Shown piece after piece: positions 8,963-19,392 of a DNA stretch of 64,000 bases. The translations under genes and the position numbers were made by a program. Below the pieces are notes generated by a model. That model ran no database searches and was not told the origin of the DNA. It saw nothing but the letters and a program-made list of their open reading frames with translations. Each line of letters opens with the position of its first letter. The stretch's first letter is position 1. The DNA is taken from positions 248,001 through 312,000 of the forward strand of contig CAWBUL010000006.1 in the NCBI GenBank assembly GCA_963791885.1, written 5' to 3'. Origin of the DNA: CAVSUZ01 sp963791885. GTDB lineage: Bacteria; Pseudomonadota; Alphaproteobacteria; Acetobacterales; Acetobacteraceae.

Positions 8963-9343
8963 ATGTTGTTCCAAGGTGGATTCAGCTTCTCCAATTTTGT
9001 GTCGGACGTCTTTGCCGTGTTCCTGTTCGTCGTCTGGTTCTGGTTGCTCATGACCATCGCGGGCGACCTATTCCGTCGCGGCGACGCATCCGGGTTTGCC
9101 AAAACACTCTGGATAATTCTGCTCATCGTGCTGCCCTATGTGGGCATCTTTGCCTACTTGCTCACGCAGGGGCGCGGCATGGCTGAACGGAACAATGCAC
9201 GAGCGCGACGGGTCCGCGAGGAATTGAGCCAGGTCGTCGGTTTTAGCATTGCCGACGAGATCGAAAAGCTCGAACGGTTGAAGAAGGCTGGAGCGATCTC
9301 TGATCAGGAACACGCTCGTTTGCGCGCCAAGGTCATGCAGTAG
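8963..9343 (+). CDS. PLDc_N/SHOCT-type small membrane protein
   Basis: A 126-residue inner-membrane protein. Two hydrophobic segments (VFAVFLFVVWFWLLMTIAGD and LWIILLIVLPYVGIFAYLL) flank a short loop with DLFRRGD, as in phospholipase-D-nuclease N-terminal (PLDc_N) proteins. The C-terminus IEKLERLKKAGAISDQEHAR is a SHOCT domain, a short oligomerisation motif. A GGAGGGTCGGGC sequence just upstream serves as ribosome-binding site. It stands alone between unrelated genes. The molecular role is not known; proteins of this layout often occur near stress genes. Confidence 0.8.
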   Translation: MLFQGGFSFSNFVSDVFAVFLFVVWFWLLMTIAGDLFRRGDASGFAKTLWIILLIVLPYVGIFAYLLTQGRGMAERNNARARRVREELSQVVGFSIADEIEKLERLKKAGAISDQEHARLRAKVMQ

Positions 9344-9547
9344 ACCTTGGATCGCGCACAGCCGACGGCGATAGCCGGTGGAACGGGAGTGCCGAAAAGA
9401 AGGCTTGAGGCTCTACAGCGGAACAAGAGGACAACATGGACTAAGTCAAATGGTGCATCAGCCCTCCATCAAATTGGCGGCAGGAGTTGAAGCCGTGAAG
9501 AATCATTCCGCGCTTTGAGTTGTGTCCGGGCGGCCGATTGCGCCGTG

Positions 9548-10291
9548 ATGCATGAGCTGCGGGCGCTGGCAGATCGCCAATGGCGCGACTACCGCGCCCG
9601 CGAACCGGGGACATGCTTTTCAGACCCCGGTTTTGTCCTGGAAATCGCTCGTGCGTATGAGCTGCAGGACGCCGTTGCCGCGCTCCGTGTCGCCGCCGGC
9701 GATCGCCTTATTGGTTACAAAGTTGGCTGCACGGGACCGGGGACCGTGCAGCAATTCGGCATGGAAGGACCGATCCGCGGCTGCCTTTTCGAAAGCGAGG
9801 TGAGGAACAGTCGCGACACGCTTGACCTCCAGAACTTTGCTGGCCTGGCGATCGAAGGCGAGATGGCAGTACGGATCGGGACCGATGACACAATCGAGGC
9901 CGTGTTCCCTGTCATTGAGCTGCACCATTTCGTCTTCAGAGGAGTCCGGAAGACGTTGATGGAACTCGTCGCCAACAATGGACTGAACGGCGGCTTCGTC
10001 ATGCCGCATCCAAGTTGGCTCTCGTCGCAGGACTTTATCGAGACACGCGGCATACTGAACGTCAGGATCAACGAACGCCTGATCGCCTCTGGCCAGCTAT
10101 GGCCGATGCCAGGCGGCGTGCGCGCATCGCCTGGATGGCTTCGCAATCACCTGACCGAAGCGGACCGCGCGCTTCTTCCGGGACAGATCGTCCTGGCTGG
10201 AACACCGCTCGGGCTTTATCCGGTTCGGTCCAGTGATCATATCGCCGTCTTCGTCGGCGACGAGATTGGGGCGGAATGCTCGGTCCTCTGA
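9548..10291 (+). CDS. 2-keto-4-pentenoate hydratase-like (fumarylacetoacetase superfamily) enzyme
   Basis: A 247-residue protein of the MhpD/hydratase-decarboxylase group in the fumarylacetoacetate hydrolase fold. These enzymes add water to 2-hydroxypenta-2,4-dienoates, or act on related keto acids, in aromatic meta-cleavage pathways. Visible motifs are RLIGYKVGCTGPGTVQQFGM, the metal-binding region LAIEGEMAVRI (with the Glu pair), VFPVIELHHFVFRG and the C-terminal LAGTPLGLYPVRSSDHIAVF. An ATG at 9548 was chosen; TTG and GTG codons exist slightly upstream. No other aromatic-degradation genes are adjacent, so the substrate cannot be assigned. Confidence 0.8.
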   Translation: MHELRALADRQWRDYRAREPGTCFSDPGFVLEIARAYELQDAVAALRVAAGDRLIGYKVGCTGPGTVQQFGMEGPIRGCLFESEVRNSRDTLDLQNFAGLAIEGEMAVRIGTDDTIEAVFPVIELHHFVFRGVRKTLMELVANNGLNGGFVMPHPSWLSSQDFIETRGILNVRINERLIASGQLWPMPGGVRASPGWLRNHLTEADRALLPGQIVLAGTPLGLYPVRSSDHIAVFVGDEIGAECSVL

Positions 10292-10767
10292 GGACTGCGG
10301 TGTTCCGTGGCTCGGCATGCCGACGTCGGCATCGATCGGACAGCGTCAGGCAGCACCCTGAACGGTGTATTTTCTAGCGGCGGCAATATCATCGCCGCGC
10401 AGTTGCGCTTCAATTATTAGGGCCGCCGCCGAGCCACAATGCCGGCAAGTCACGATCCGGAAGATGGTGCACTGGTAACCAGTGGTACAGCTTTTAAAAG
10501 CCTCAAGGAGTTACTCAAGCAGTGACTTTTGGGGGGTGACGTAGTCCCGGATTTTCACAAGCTATAGAGCGGGATGCCGAACCACGGCAAAGTTTGCCTT
10601 TCTGAATGTCTTTTGACGAACAGTCGGCGTGGTACCACATCTGACGCTGATGCATGAGGGCCCCTCTCGACGAGACCACTTGGTCTGCGAAACCGTTCAA
10701 CGGCCCTATGTGATGTAATCCGCTACAGGATCACCTGGCGGGCGATGCCGTGGAGGCGTCGGCCGCA
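10292..10767 (+). other. Region without a recognised gene
   Basis: No family-level coding signal was found on either strand. One 28-codon frame beginning at 10439 (MPASHDPEDGALV) is too short and unsupported to call. Confidence 0.4.
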
Positions 10768-10960
10768 GCCCTTAAGGAGCGGAGCAATGGATTGGAAAAT
10801 CGTCCAATTGCCCGAGGTCAACCGGAGCTTCGCGTTCCTGCCTAGGCATTGGCTGAAGGCTCCTTCGCTCGGGCGGGTGCCAAGATTATGAGCGCTATAC
10901 CAAGTCCGCAGCCGCGATGCTTGTGGCATGTCGAAGCGTCACCGATCGCGATTCACCCGA
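10768..10960 (+). pseudogene. IS5-family transposase, C-terminal remnant
   Basis: Two short frames together match the end of IS5/IS4-type transposases: KIVQLPEVNRSFAFLPRHWL, then in neighbouring frames EGSFARAGAKI and YERYTKSAAAMLVAC. The family has a LP-R-WVVERTFAW motif followed by DYERYTKSAAAM-type residues near its C-terminus. At least two frame changes occur within 100 bases, near 10855 and 10890. No inverted repeats were identified. Confidence 0.6.
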
Positions 10961-11112
10961 AGTAGTCCGCAATCCCGAGGGGGAGCGCGCCTACTACTTG
11001 GGGCTAGATTGTTCAACGAGAGGATCTGCACTGAATATGGTGCCGTGCGGGTGTAACTGTCGCTTGCTGAGCACGAAAGGCAGCGGCAAGAACAGGCGGA
11101 TTGAAGGGCGTA

Positions 11113-11277
11113 ATGGAATTGGTACGCCCCTCAGAGCGTATCGTCACGGGGCTCGATGATTATCTTAACGATCTGGTGGGACGCTCCGTCCAGGACATTG
11201 TCGATTTTGGTATTCCCCTTGTGCCGACGGGCGGCGCCTCATTCCGGGCTGATCCGAGGTTCTACCTGGAGCCATAA
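11113..11277 (+). CDS. Possible 54-residue hypothetical protein
   Basis: A short open frame, MELVRPSERIVTGLDDYLND, followed by VQDIVDFGIPLVPTGGASF and a natural TAA stop. Composition is balanced and hydrophilic, and a GAAGGG stretch lies upstream of the ATG, so it could be translated. No family was recognised. It may also be a fragment of a longer lost gene, since transposase debris lies just upstream. Confidence 0.3.
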   Translation: MELVRPSERIVTGLDDYLNDLVGRSVQDIVDFGIPLVPTGGASFRADPRFYLEP

Positions 11278-11404
11278 TCCCGCTGAAGCGTCGCACGGAA
11301 AATGTCCTATGAAACGTTTCGTCGTATACGAATGCATTCGACGCTACATCGCCCCTCATGCCTGGAGAGATCATCGATCCAGGGCCAGGTTTGGGGGACG
11401 GGAC

Positions 11405-11671
11405 ATGAACAGCATTCTTCTTTCGGCAGCTTTAGCCATCGCTCTGACAGGTGGTGCGGTAGTGGCCGTCCAGCACAACGCAGCGGTGCACGGCGACACT
11501 GTGCTCCTGGCTGACAGCGGCGGCGGTGATGGCGGGTCCGACCGCCGCGCTATCGAGACCGCAGACTCCGGCGGCGGTGACGGTGGAATGGACCGGCGCG
11601 CCGTCGAGACGGCGGACGGTGGTGGCGGCGGCGATGGCGGGTTTGACCGTCGGGCCACCGAGCAGGCCTGA
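11405..11671 (+). CDS. Small secreted Gly/Asp-rich repeat protein
   Basis: An 88-residue protein with a likely Sec signal peptide (MNSILLSAALAIALTGGAVV, cleavage probably after AVHG or nearby) followed by three near-identical 17-19-residue units. Each unit has the form AD(S/G)GGG(G)DGG-x-DRRA-(I/V/T)E and no Cys. The variable x is Ser, Met or Phe. The mature part is acidic-glycine with DRRA turns and has no known fold. It is monocistronic between a debris region and an unrelated methyltransferase, with a GC-rich hairpin just after the stop. A calcium-binding or structural role, or a processed repeat peptide, are only guesses. Confidence 0.55.
   Translation: MNSILLSAALAIALTGGAVVAVQHNAAVHGDTVLLADSGGGDGGSDRRAIETADSGGGDGGMDRRAVETADGGGGGDGGFDRRATEQA
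11510..11668 (+). repeat. Three tandem coding repeats of about 51-57 bp
   Basis: Units begin at 11510, 11561 and 11612, each coding for AD-GGGDGG-x-DRRA-xE. The third carries one extra Gly codon. They make up nearly the whole mature part of the small secreted protein. Confidence 0.8.
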
Positions 11672-11678
11672 GGGCATC

Positions 11679-11704
11679 GGAGGGCGCGCGCAAGCGCCCC
11701 CTCC
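11679..11704 (+). terminator. GC-rich hairpin after the repeat-protein gene
   Basis: GGAGGGCGC and GCGCCCCCTCC can pair around a GCGCAA loop, eight bases after the stop codon. No T-run follows, so rho-independent termination is uncertain. Confidence 0.4.
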
Positions 11705-12358
11705 ATCCATCCAGTGCGTTGCGCTCCGAGACCGGCCGACACGGCCCAGCAAGACCCGGCCGCCCAAGCGGACCGTGCCCGGGCGGTCAGACTGGCCGGG
11801 CCGGCTGGACAGCTCCCAAACTGTCGATCTTCCCGGAACTGGCGATTGTGCTCCTTGCTAGCCCCGCAGTCTTCCTGCAGCAGCATCGCCTGGTGCTCGT
11901 TGCCAACAAGGGACTGGCACGCCGCACCAGACCGGCAATGTGGCCGGGCTGCGCTTCCTCCCGCCCACGCGCCTGACACGCTGTTTGGGAAACGGTGGAA
12001 GACCACGACACTGCCGAAGCTGCAGACGCGGAAGACGCCCTAGGCGCTGCCTCACGGGCTCTGGCATCAATGCGCGCCTCAGTCTGCGCTGCTGCCGAAT
12101 CCCAATCCGGGTGAACTTTCCTGCCCGCGGGAAAGTCCGGTTTGGAATACTGGTTTTGGGCGCACCCCAACGACCGCGATGGGCGCGAAGAAGCGGTTAC
12201 TGGCCAATAGAGGAGTGCGTTGCGCCGACGCCGTGTTGTCAGTGCTTCAGTCGGCCAGGACCTTTCCACGACGGTGCAATGATGCCTATCGTTCAATGGA
12301 GACTGTTGAAACTGCCCCTCGCCCAAGGAACTTCAGATAGATCCAGCAGGAGCTGCCT
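11705..12358 (+). other. Region without a confident gene
   Basis: Several overlapping short frames exist on both strands. The only protein-like ones are an acidic Ala-rich stretch around 11995-12115 (VEDHDTAEAADAEDALGAAS) and a 30-codon frame around 12120-12212 (KSGLEYWFWAHPNDRDGREE); neither is recognised. The second includes one copy of a 22-bp direct repeat. Confidence 0.4.
12169..12190 (+). repeat. 22-bp direct repeat, copy 1
   Basis: Identical over 22 bases to 13225-13246. Both copies can be read as NDRDGRE in the same frame phase. The pair brackets the methyltransferase gene. Confidence 0.8.
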
Positions 12359-13165
12359 ATGATCAACAACGATGCAGGCTTCGTTGGCTCGATTCCCGAT
12401 CTCTACGATCGCAATATCGGTCTGCTGATGATGGTGCCGTATGCAGGCGACATCGCCGGTCGCCTGTCGGATATGGCGACCGAACGATTGCTGGAAATTG
12501 CAGCGGGCACCGGCATCGCCACTGCTGCGCTGGCACTGGCATTACCGCGTGCCCAGCTTATCGCCACTGATCTGAACCAGCCGATGCTCGACCACGCTGC
12601 GACCAAGCCGGAGCTGCGCGGTGTCGAGCTCCGCCAAGCAGACGCGCTGGCATTGCCGTTCGACGACCAGAGTTTCGACGCCGTGGTGTGCCAGTTCGGT
12701 GTGATGTTCTTTCCCGACCGCGTCGCCGCGTTCCAGGAAGCCTACCGCGTGCTGAAGCCGGGTGGACTATTCGTCTTCAACGTTTGGGAGAGCGTTGCGA
12801 AGAATCCGATCGTGGCGACAACTCTGATGGGCCTGTCTCGGCTCTATCCACAGCATCCGTCGTGGTTCCTGGAGCGTACGCCGTGCGGGTATTGCGAAAC
12901 TGATGTCATCCGCGCCGACCTCGCCGCCGGCGGCTTCGCCGATTGTCGCATCGAGACGGTGACACTGCGCGGTTGCGCAACGTCGCCGATGTCGCCGGCG
13001 ATCGGCTTTTGTCAGGGCTCGCCGATGCGAGCAGAGCTCGAAGCGATCGATCCTACTGGTCTGGAAGCAGCGACCACTGCGGCCGCGGCGGCGATCGCCG
13101 AACAGTTCGGCGAAGGCGCATTCGAAACGGAGCTGTGTGCACTGGTGATCGAGACGCGGCGGTAG
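12359..13165 (+). CDS. Class I SAM-dependent methyltransferase
   Basis: A 268-residue soluble methyltransferase of the UbiE/Methyltransf_11 type. Motif I is LLEIAAGTGIATAALALALP (about residues 41-60), motif II ends in LIATDLNQPML, and motif IV/post-II is ALPFDDQSFDAVVCQFGVMF. A KPGGLFVFNVWES stretch follows. The C-terminal half, which sets the substrate, has no recognisable signature. Start ATG at 12359 follows GGAGCTGCCT, a good ribosome-binding site. It stands alone, flanked by the two copies of a 22-bp repeat, and the substrate cannot be predicted. Confidence 0.88.
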   Translation: MINNDAGFVGSIPDLYDRNIGLLMMVPYAGDIAGRLSDMATERLLEIAAGTGIATAALALALPRAQLIATDLNQPMLDHAATKPELRGVELRQADALALPFDDQSFDAVVCQFGVMFFPDRVAAFQEAYRVLKPGGLFVFNVWESVAKNPIVATTLMGLSRLYPQHPSWFLERTPCGYCETDVIRADLAAGGFADCRIETVTLRGCATSPMSPAIGFCQGSPMRAELEAIDPTGLEAATTAAAAAIAEQFGEGAFETELCALVIETRR

Positions 13166-13715
13166 CGCGACCAGGTGGGGGCTTGGCCGAACGGCTACAT
13201 TCGAGCGACGGCGAGGCGGCCTGGAACGACCGCGATGGGCGCGAAGCTGCCGAGCGTCGTTGGGCCGCGATTGGCCGGAATCGCCGGTCCGCTTCCGGGC
13301 AGGCAGAACGGAAAAGCGGACACCCCGGCTGCCAGTGGCTTCGGCGGCAGGTACGGGACCCAACTCGGCCGCCAGAGCGCCGATCGGGTGATCTCGGAAG
13401 CAAGCATTTAGCGCTGCCTCGTGGCAGCCGAAATGACAAGTCCTCAGCAGCAAACAAGGGAAGCGCAAGGGCTTGGCAGGCGAGCGGCGCGGCGGGTGGC
13501 TCGCCCTCGCGGCCTCGGCGAGTTTCGTGCTCATGGCGTGGATCGCGGCGAACGATGCGTCACTTTAGCTGGTACTTCCTGATGCTGGCGAACGCTTAAC
13601 GCCCCTTGAGGAAGCTAACCCGATCGTGGCGGAGCCGCCGCCCTGACGTCCCGTTCTGAGACAACTCCCAGAGTGACAGTGAGACTTGCAGTCCGGGCTG
13701 GGAAGACCTAAGCCG
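13166..13715 (+). other. Region without a confident gene
   Basis: Contains the second copy of the 22-bp repeat. A short frame near 13460-13567 encodes one membrane-like segment (GWLALAASASFVLMAWIAAN) with no clear start, possibly the remnant of a membrane protein. Nothing else was recognised. Confidence 0.35.
13225..13246 (+). repeat. 22-bp direct repeat, copy 2
   Basis: Exact copy of 12169-12190, in the same orientation, 60 bases after the methyltransferase stop. Confidence 0.8.
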
Positions 13716-13742
13716 CTGGCACCCTCGGAACGAGAGTGCCAG
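13716..13742 (+). promoter_or_regulatory. CIRCE element (HrcA operator) upstream of groES
   Basis: CTGGCACCC, nine bases, GAGTGCCAG: an inverted repeat with 9-bp spacer, close to the CIRCE consensus (TTAGCACTC-N9-GAGTGCTAA), 68 bases before the groES ATG. This implies heat-shock repression by HrcA. No hrcA gene lies in the window. Confidence 0.85.
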
Positions 13743-13810
13743 CCTCGGATGGGGACTGACCCTGCCGAGAAGTTACTCGGGCAAATCAAAGAACGGAGGA
13801 AAAACCCAAG

Positions 13811-14125
13811 ATGAAATTCCGTCCTCTACACGACCGGGTCGTGGTTCGGCGCCTGGACGCCGAAGAGAAGACCTCGGGTGGGATCATCATTCCCGATACG
13901 GCGAAAGAGAAACCGATGGAAGGTGAGGTCATCGCCGCCGGCCCCGGTGCGCGCAACGAACAGGGCCAATTGGTGGCTCTGGACGTGAGGGCAGGCGACC
14001 GCATCCTGTTCGGCAAGTGGTCAGGCACCGAAGTCAAGATCGACGGCGAGGAGCTGTTGATCATGAAGGAGTCCGACATCATGGGAATCATTGAGCCTAC
14101 AGCCGCCAAACGAAAGGCAGCATGA
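13811..14125 (+). CDS. groES: Co-chaperonin GroES (Hsp10)
   Basis: Forms the heptameric lid of the GroEL folding chamber in the cytoplasm. The 104-residue protein has the family start MKFRPLHDRVVVRRLDAEEK, the mobile-loop motif KTSGGIIIPDTAKEKP (GroEL-binding IIxP) and the end GEELLIMKESDIMGIIE. Length is slightly above the usual 95-97 because of a short PTAAKRKAA tail. A GGAGG sequence lies upstream, and a CIRCE operator further up controls it. groEL follows after 37 bases, so the two form the standard operon. Confidence 0.98.
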   Translation: MKFRPLHDRVVVRRLDAEEKTSGGIIIPDTAKEKPMEGEVIAAGPGARNEQGQLVALDVRAGDRILFGKWSGTEVKIDGEELLIMKESDIMGIIEPTAAKRKAA

Positions 14126-14162
14126 GCTCTATTGATTCGTAACAGAGATAGGGAACCCCACA

Positions 14163-15800
<1,638 letters not shown>

Positions 15801-15873
15801 TCCGGTCGTTCAGAGCGGGATCGCGCGAGGCCGAAGGTCGGAGCGCGTGGATCCCGCTCTCGACAAAAGTTGC

Positions 15874-15904
15874 GAAAGGGGCGGGCCGCAAGGCCCGCCC
15901 TTTC
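15874..15904 (+). terminator. Rho-independent terminator of groESL
   Basis: A 13-bp GC-rich stem (GAAAGGGGCGGGCC pairing with GGCCCGCCCTTTC, one bulge) around GCAA, ending in TTTC-TTCT. It lies 73 bases after the groEL stop. Confidence 0.85.
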
Positions 15905-15969
15905 TTCTGCGGGACAGACACACGAGATCAGCTGATCCTCCGGCGAGAACGAGGTTCGATGTTGGCCAT

Positions 15970-16131
15970 ATGGAGAATTTCGGCTTTGAAGCATTCGACA
16001 GCGAAAGGGCCATTCTATCTGACGAGGTGTTTCCTCGCGGCTTGGAACTCGGCCGCGATGCGGTCAGGATTTGGAGCAGTAGAGTGTGGGCTCTTGAATT
16101 TCGCTGCGGCAGCGAGAGCTTGATCAAGTGA
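15970..16131 (+). CDS. Possible 53-residue hypothetical protein
   Basis: An open frame starting MENFGFEAFDSERAILSDEV and ending in ESLIK, convergent with and overlapping the end of the GYD gene by eight bases. Composition is protein-like but no family or strong ribosome-binding site is visible. Tentative. Confidence 0.22.
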   Translation: MENFGFEAFDSERAILSDEVFPRGLELGRDAVRIWSSRVWALEFRCGSESLIK

Positions 16132-16417
16132 GCGTCCGCATGACCTCCCGATAGGCCGCTTCGGGGAATGCTTTCATCGTCTGCGTCCGGATATCGCCGA
16201 GCATACTCAACTGTAAATTGAAGCGAGCCGCCACTGCATCATCCGGAGCCTCATAGATAGCGACGATGTCGTATTCACCCATGGTGAGAAAGAACAGTTT
16301 GAGGTCTCCGCCCATGCCTTTCAGCAGTTGCCGTGTTTTATCGAGACGGTTGGGGGAGTCCTTGGCGTTGCGGATGCCCTGATCAGTCCACCTGGCCAGC
16401 ATGATATAGGTTGCCAT
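16124..16417 (-). CDS. GYD domain protein
   Basis: A 97-residue GYD family protein: MATYIMLARWTDQGIRNAKD, then GGDLKLFFLTMGEYDIVAIY with the GEYD signature and AVAARFNLQLSMLGDIRTQT. This is the typical length of the family. The ATG at 16417 is preceded by GAGGAGTG, which favours it over a longer upstream start. It is not obviously in an operon. The function of GYD proteins is unknown. It is closer to the family norm than the other copy near 8 kb. Confidence 0.85.
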   Translation of the reverse strand: MATYIMLARWTDQGIRNAKDSPNRLDKTRQLLKGMGGDLKLFFLTMGEYDIVAIYEAPDDAVAARFNLQLSMLGDIRTQTMKAFPEAAYREVMRTLT

Positions 16418-16866
16418 CGCACACTCCTCGCGACGATCGCCCGGCAGCCTCCTCAGGGCCAGGACGAGCATGCCTAGGCTCGGCTATGCAGCAAACTCGG
16501 CCCAGAGCGCTCCATCGGCCGTCAATTCACTTTAGCAGAAACGCCGCGTCAATGAGATTAGAAAGTTCGCACCGATGTTTGGCGGATGGATGTCCGGTTC
16601 GGCGGAGCACCGCCACTCCATTGAACATCCGCAATGTGCGCTTAACGGAACGTCCGATTGTGGCCGGAACCGCGCCTCCACTGTTGCCACGTAAAGGCAG
16701 AAGCCGACGTCCCGCTTGACGGCAGCTTCGGCGGGTCCCAACCCGTGCCGGCCATTGCCTCGTTGCGCTCTCCCCCTTGAAGGCGGACATAGACATCGGC
16801 AGAGCACCGCTATCGGACGATGCGTTGCGCATCCTATCCTCCCGGTGATTGCGAGGGCCATGCAAG
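16418..16866 (+). other. Region without a recognised gene
   Basis: Overlapping shadow frames on both strands, none with a family match or a sound start. It separates the divergent GYD gene and M81-like gene, so it probably holds their promoters. Confidence 0.4.
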
Positions 16867-18367
16867 ATGAAGCCGCCGATCCGGATCGCCGTCCTGCATT
16901 TCTCCCACGAGACGCTCACGTTCCTGGCCAACGACACGACCTTGGCGGACTTCGTCTATCCTGGCTCACCGGCGAGAGGTGAGGCGCTGCTGACCTGCGA
17001 TCCGCGCGGCTACATGGGCGGCTTCGTGAAGATGGCGCGTGAGTTCGAACTCGGTGGAGCTCGTCGGCATCGAATCGCCGCTTTGGCCACGCACCGGCAC
17101 CGGCTCCGGATGGATCACCACGGAGGCATTTGAAACGTTCGTAGGCAAGATGATCGAGGAACTGCAGAGACAGCGTCCATTCGATGGCTGCTATCTCTGC
17201 CTCCACGGCGCTGCCGGCGTGCGCGGTGTACCACGGCCAGAGGCAGAGTTGGCGAAGCGGGTGCGCGCCGCCCTCGGCCCCGCCGCGTTCATCGCCGGCA
17301 CGTTCGATCCGCACGGCAATGAGGACGTGGAATTCCTGCGCCACGCCAACATGGCTTTCGCAGGAAAATACTTTCCGCATTACGACAGCTACCTGCAGGG
17401 TGAACGCGCGGCCCGCTGTCTGGTGCGCGCCGTCCGGGGCGACTACCTACCGATCAGCGTGACGCGGAAGGTGCCAATCGTTTCGCCCACGGTATTCCAG
17501 TGGACCGGCGCTTCTCCCTGGATGGACCTGGTGCAGCGGGCCCTGACGTGGGAGGCACGCGAGCCCGACGTGTTCGTGAACTTCTTCTTCGGCTTCCCCT
17601 GGTCGGATGTGCCCGATGTCGGCATGACCTTCCAGGTTCTGACCAACAACAACCCGGATCTCGCCGGCGTGGTGGCCGAGGACATGGCGGGCAGTGCCTG
17701 GCGGCAGCGCGCAGCCTTGTTGGATACGGCCAAAATTTTGTCGATCGATGCAGGCGTGGCGGCGGCGAAGCTGGCGGTCGCAAACGGCGCGGGCCCAGTT
17801 GTGCTCGCCGACCATAGTGACCGCTCCGGCTACGCCACCTGGCTGTTGCGCGCGCTGATCGAACAAGGTCTGTCGCGCGCGCTCATCGGGACCGTGGCGG
17901 ACGCCAAGCTGGTCGCCAGCCTGATCGCGGGGGACGCCAGAGTTGGCGATGCGGTCGATGTGGAGGTCGGTGGTCTGGTCGACGAATCGGCGGGTTTGCC
18001 GATGCGGATTCAGGGCCGGATCGTAGGGATCAGCCAGACGCCTCAGCGCGTAACGGGTCACACGTGGTTCCATATCGGCTTCGGAGACGGCAACGTCCTG
18101 ATCGTGAGCCCGTATCTGGCCCAGATCATCGAGCCTTCGACGCTCACCGGCCTTGGCATCGATCTGGCCGAGTTCGACGTGTTCGCCATCAAGTCCCGTG
18201 TGCATTTCCGCCGCGGATTCGACGACAGCGGTTTTGCGAAGACCATTCTGCTGGTGGAGCCTGACCAACCGTTCCTCGGCACCGTCCGATTGGATGGATT
18301 GCCCTATCAGAATGTCGACCTGACCGCGTTTTATCCATTCGGAAACCCGCAGTTTCCGACTGCGTGA
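16867..18367 (+). pseudogene. M81-family (MlrC-like) metallopeptidase, one frameshift
   Basis: A zinc-dependent amidohydrolase/peptidase of the M81 family (microcystinase C group), cytoplasmic. The N-terminal frame has RIAVLHFSHETLTFLANDTT with the conserved HE pair. After a one-base shift at about 17050 (SREF-E then SVELVGIESPLWP) the second frame runs intact with CYLCLHGAAGV, the metal motif GTFDPHGNED, and VVLADHSDRSGYATW (DUF1485-type region), ending FYPFGNPQFPTA. Combined length of about 500 residues equals the family norm. There is no homopolymer at the break, so a real mutation is possible. A second-frame ATG at 17039 would lack the HE motif. Confidence 0.85.
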
Positions 18368-18639
18368 TGGACGCGCCTCCGGCTAGTAGCTCAATGATTT
18401 GACAGGTTGGCGATGGAATCGCTCTGCCTCTGCCATCCTGGCAGTGCTGCAGCACTGCTTCATTGCCTTGGGTGGATTTCGCTCGTTCGCCGATCCGCGT
18501 GCCGGTGATGTTTTGCCGCAAGCTGTCCTCCGCGCGACCCACGGCCAAGGCGCTGTCGGCTGCCCTGAACCCTTTTGGTGACCGCTCCGTGGCCGATACA
18601 CTGCGCACGATGCCTCACATCCATTGTAGGAGCTGCCGC

Positions 18640-19392
18640 ATGACTGACGAAATTCTACCTCCCGCGGGCGGCTACGCTGCCGCGCCTGGTTGGGTTCAAT
18701 ATTCGCGCGGTGTGCGCGCGCTGCCGGGGCATGCGATAATACGCGTGCGTTTTCAGGATCCGATTCCGCTCGATGCCGGCTTCACCCGAATCGCGGCCTG
18801 GCTACGCGACCGGGAGCGTCCGCTTACCTCGCTCTGCGCCTGCGAGCTCCGTTCGCCCGCGCAGTTCACCGAGGACGGATTCCGTGCCTTCAATTTGCGC
18901 TACGTGGAGACGCTGCGCGCCTGGGGCGTCATGCAGGGCGACGCCAATCCGGTGGCGCGCAGCAATGTTTGCCCGCCCATTGCACCGCCGCGGGAGCCGA
19001 GCTTCTACGCTTTCTGCTACGCCGCGCCGGCGCCGGATGCCACGCCCACCTTTGTCGCTGCCGGCTCCGGCGAGACGACCGAGGGGACCGGCCCCTATCC
19101 AGAGCGTGTGATCGCGTACGGAGATACCAGCGCCGCCGGAATGCGCCGTAAGGCCGAGCGCGTGATCGGCGAGATGGAGCGTCGCTTGGCCTTGCTAGGC
19201 GGCAGTTGGAAAGCTGCCACCGCCGTCCAGGTCTATGCGGTACACGAGATCCACAGTTTCGTTGCCGACCTTCTGGTGGCCCGCGGCGCGGCATCTCACG
19301 GGCTGACCTGGCACTTCGCCCGCCCACCGATTGTCGGCCTCGAATACGAGATGGATGTGCGGGCCATAAATGAGGAGCGTGTGATCTCGTAA
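18640..19392 (+). CDS. Hypothetical protein, possibly related to chloromuconate deaminase CnbZ
   Basis: A soluble protein of 250 residues. Features are WVQYSRGVRALPGHAIIRVR, a central CACELRSPAQFTEDGFRAFN, VARSNVCPPIAPPREPSFYA and YEMDVRAINEERVI. From memory this pattern resembles proteins annotated as 2-amino-5-chloromuconate deaminase CnbZ or RidA-like hypotheticals; I cannot confirm it without a search. An ATG at 18640 was chosen because the sequence before it has no family features and AGGAGCTGCCGC precedes it. It follows the M81-like gene in the same direction, and the pair may act on nitrogenous compounds (inference). Confidence 0.6.
   Translation: MTDEILPPAGGYAAAPGWVQYSRGVRALPGHAIIRVRFQDPIPLDAGFTRIAAWLRDRERPLTSLCACELRSPAQFTEDGFRAFNLRYVETLRAWGVMQGDANPVARSNVCPPIAPPREPSFYAFCYAAPAPDATPTFVAAGSGETTEGTGPYPERVIAYGDTSAAGMRRKAERVIGEMERRLALLGGSWKAATAVQVYAVHEIHSFVADLLVARGAASHGLTWHFARPPIVGLEYEMDVRAINEERVIS

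Noticed and set aside
11371..12006. Minus-strand frame antisense to the repeat protein
   Set aside because: Its Ser/Pro/Ala-rich repeats are the mirror of the Gly/Asp repeats on the plus strand.
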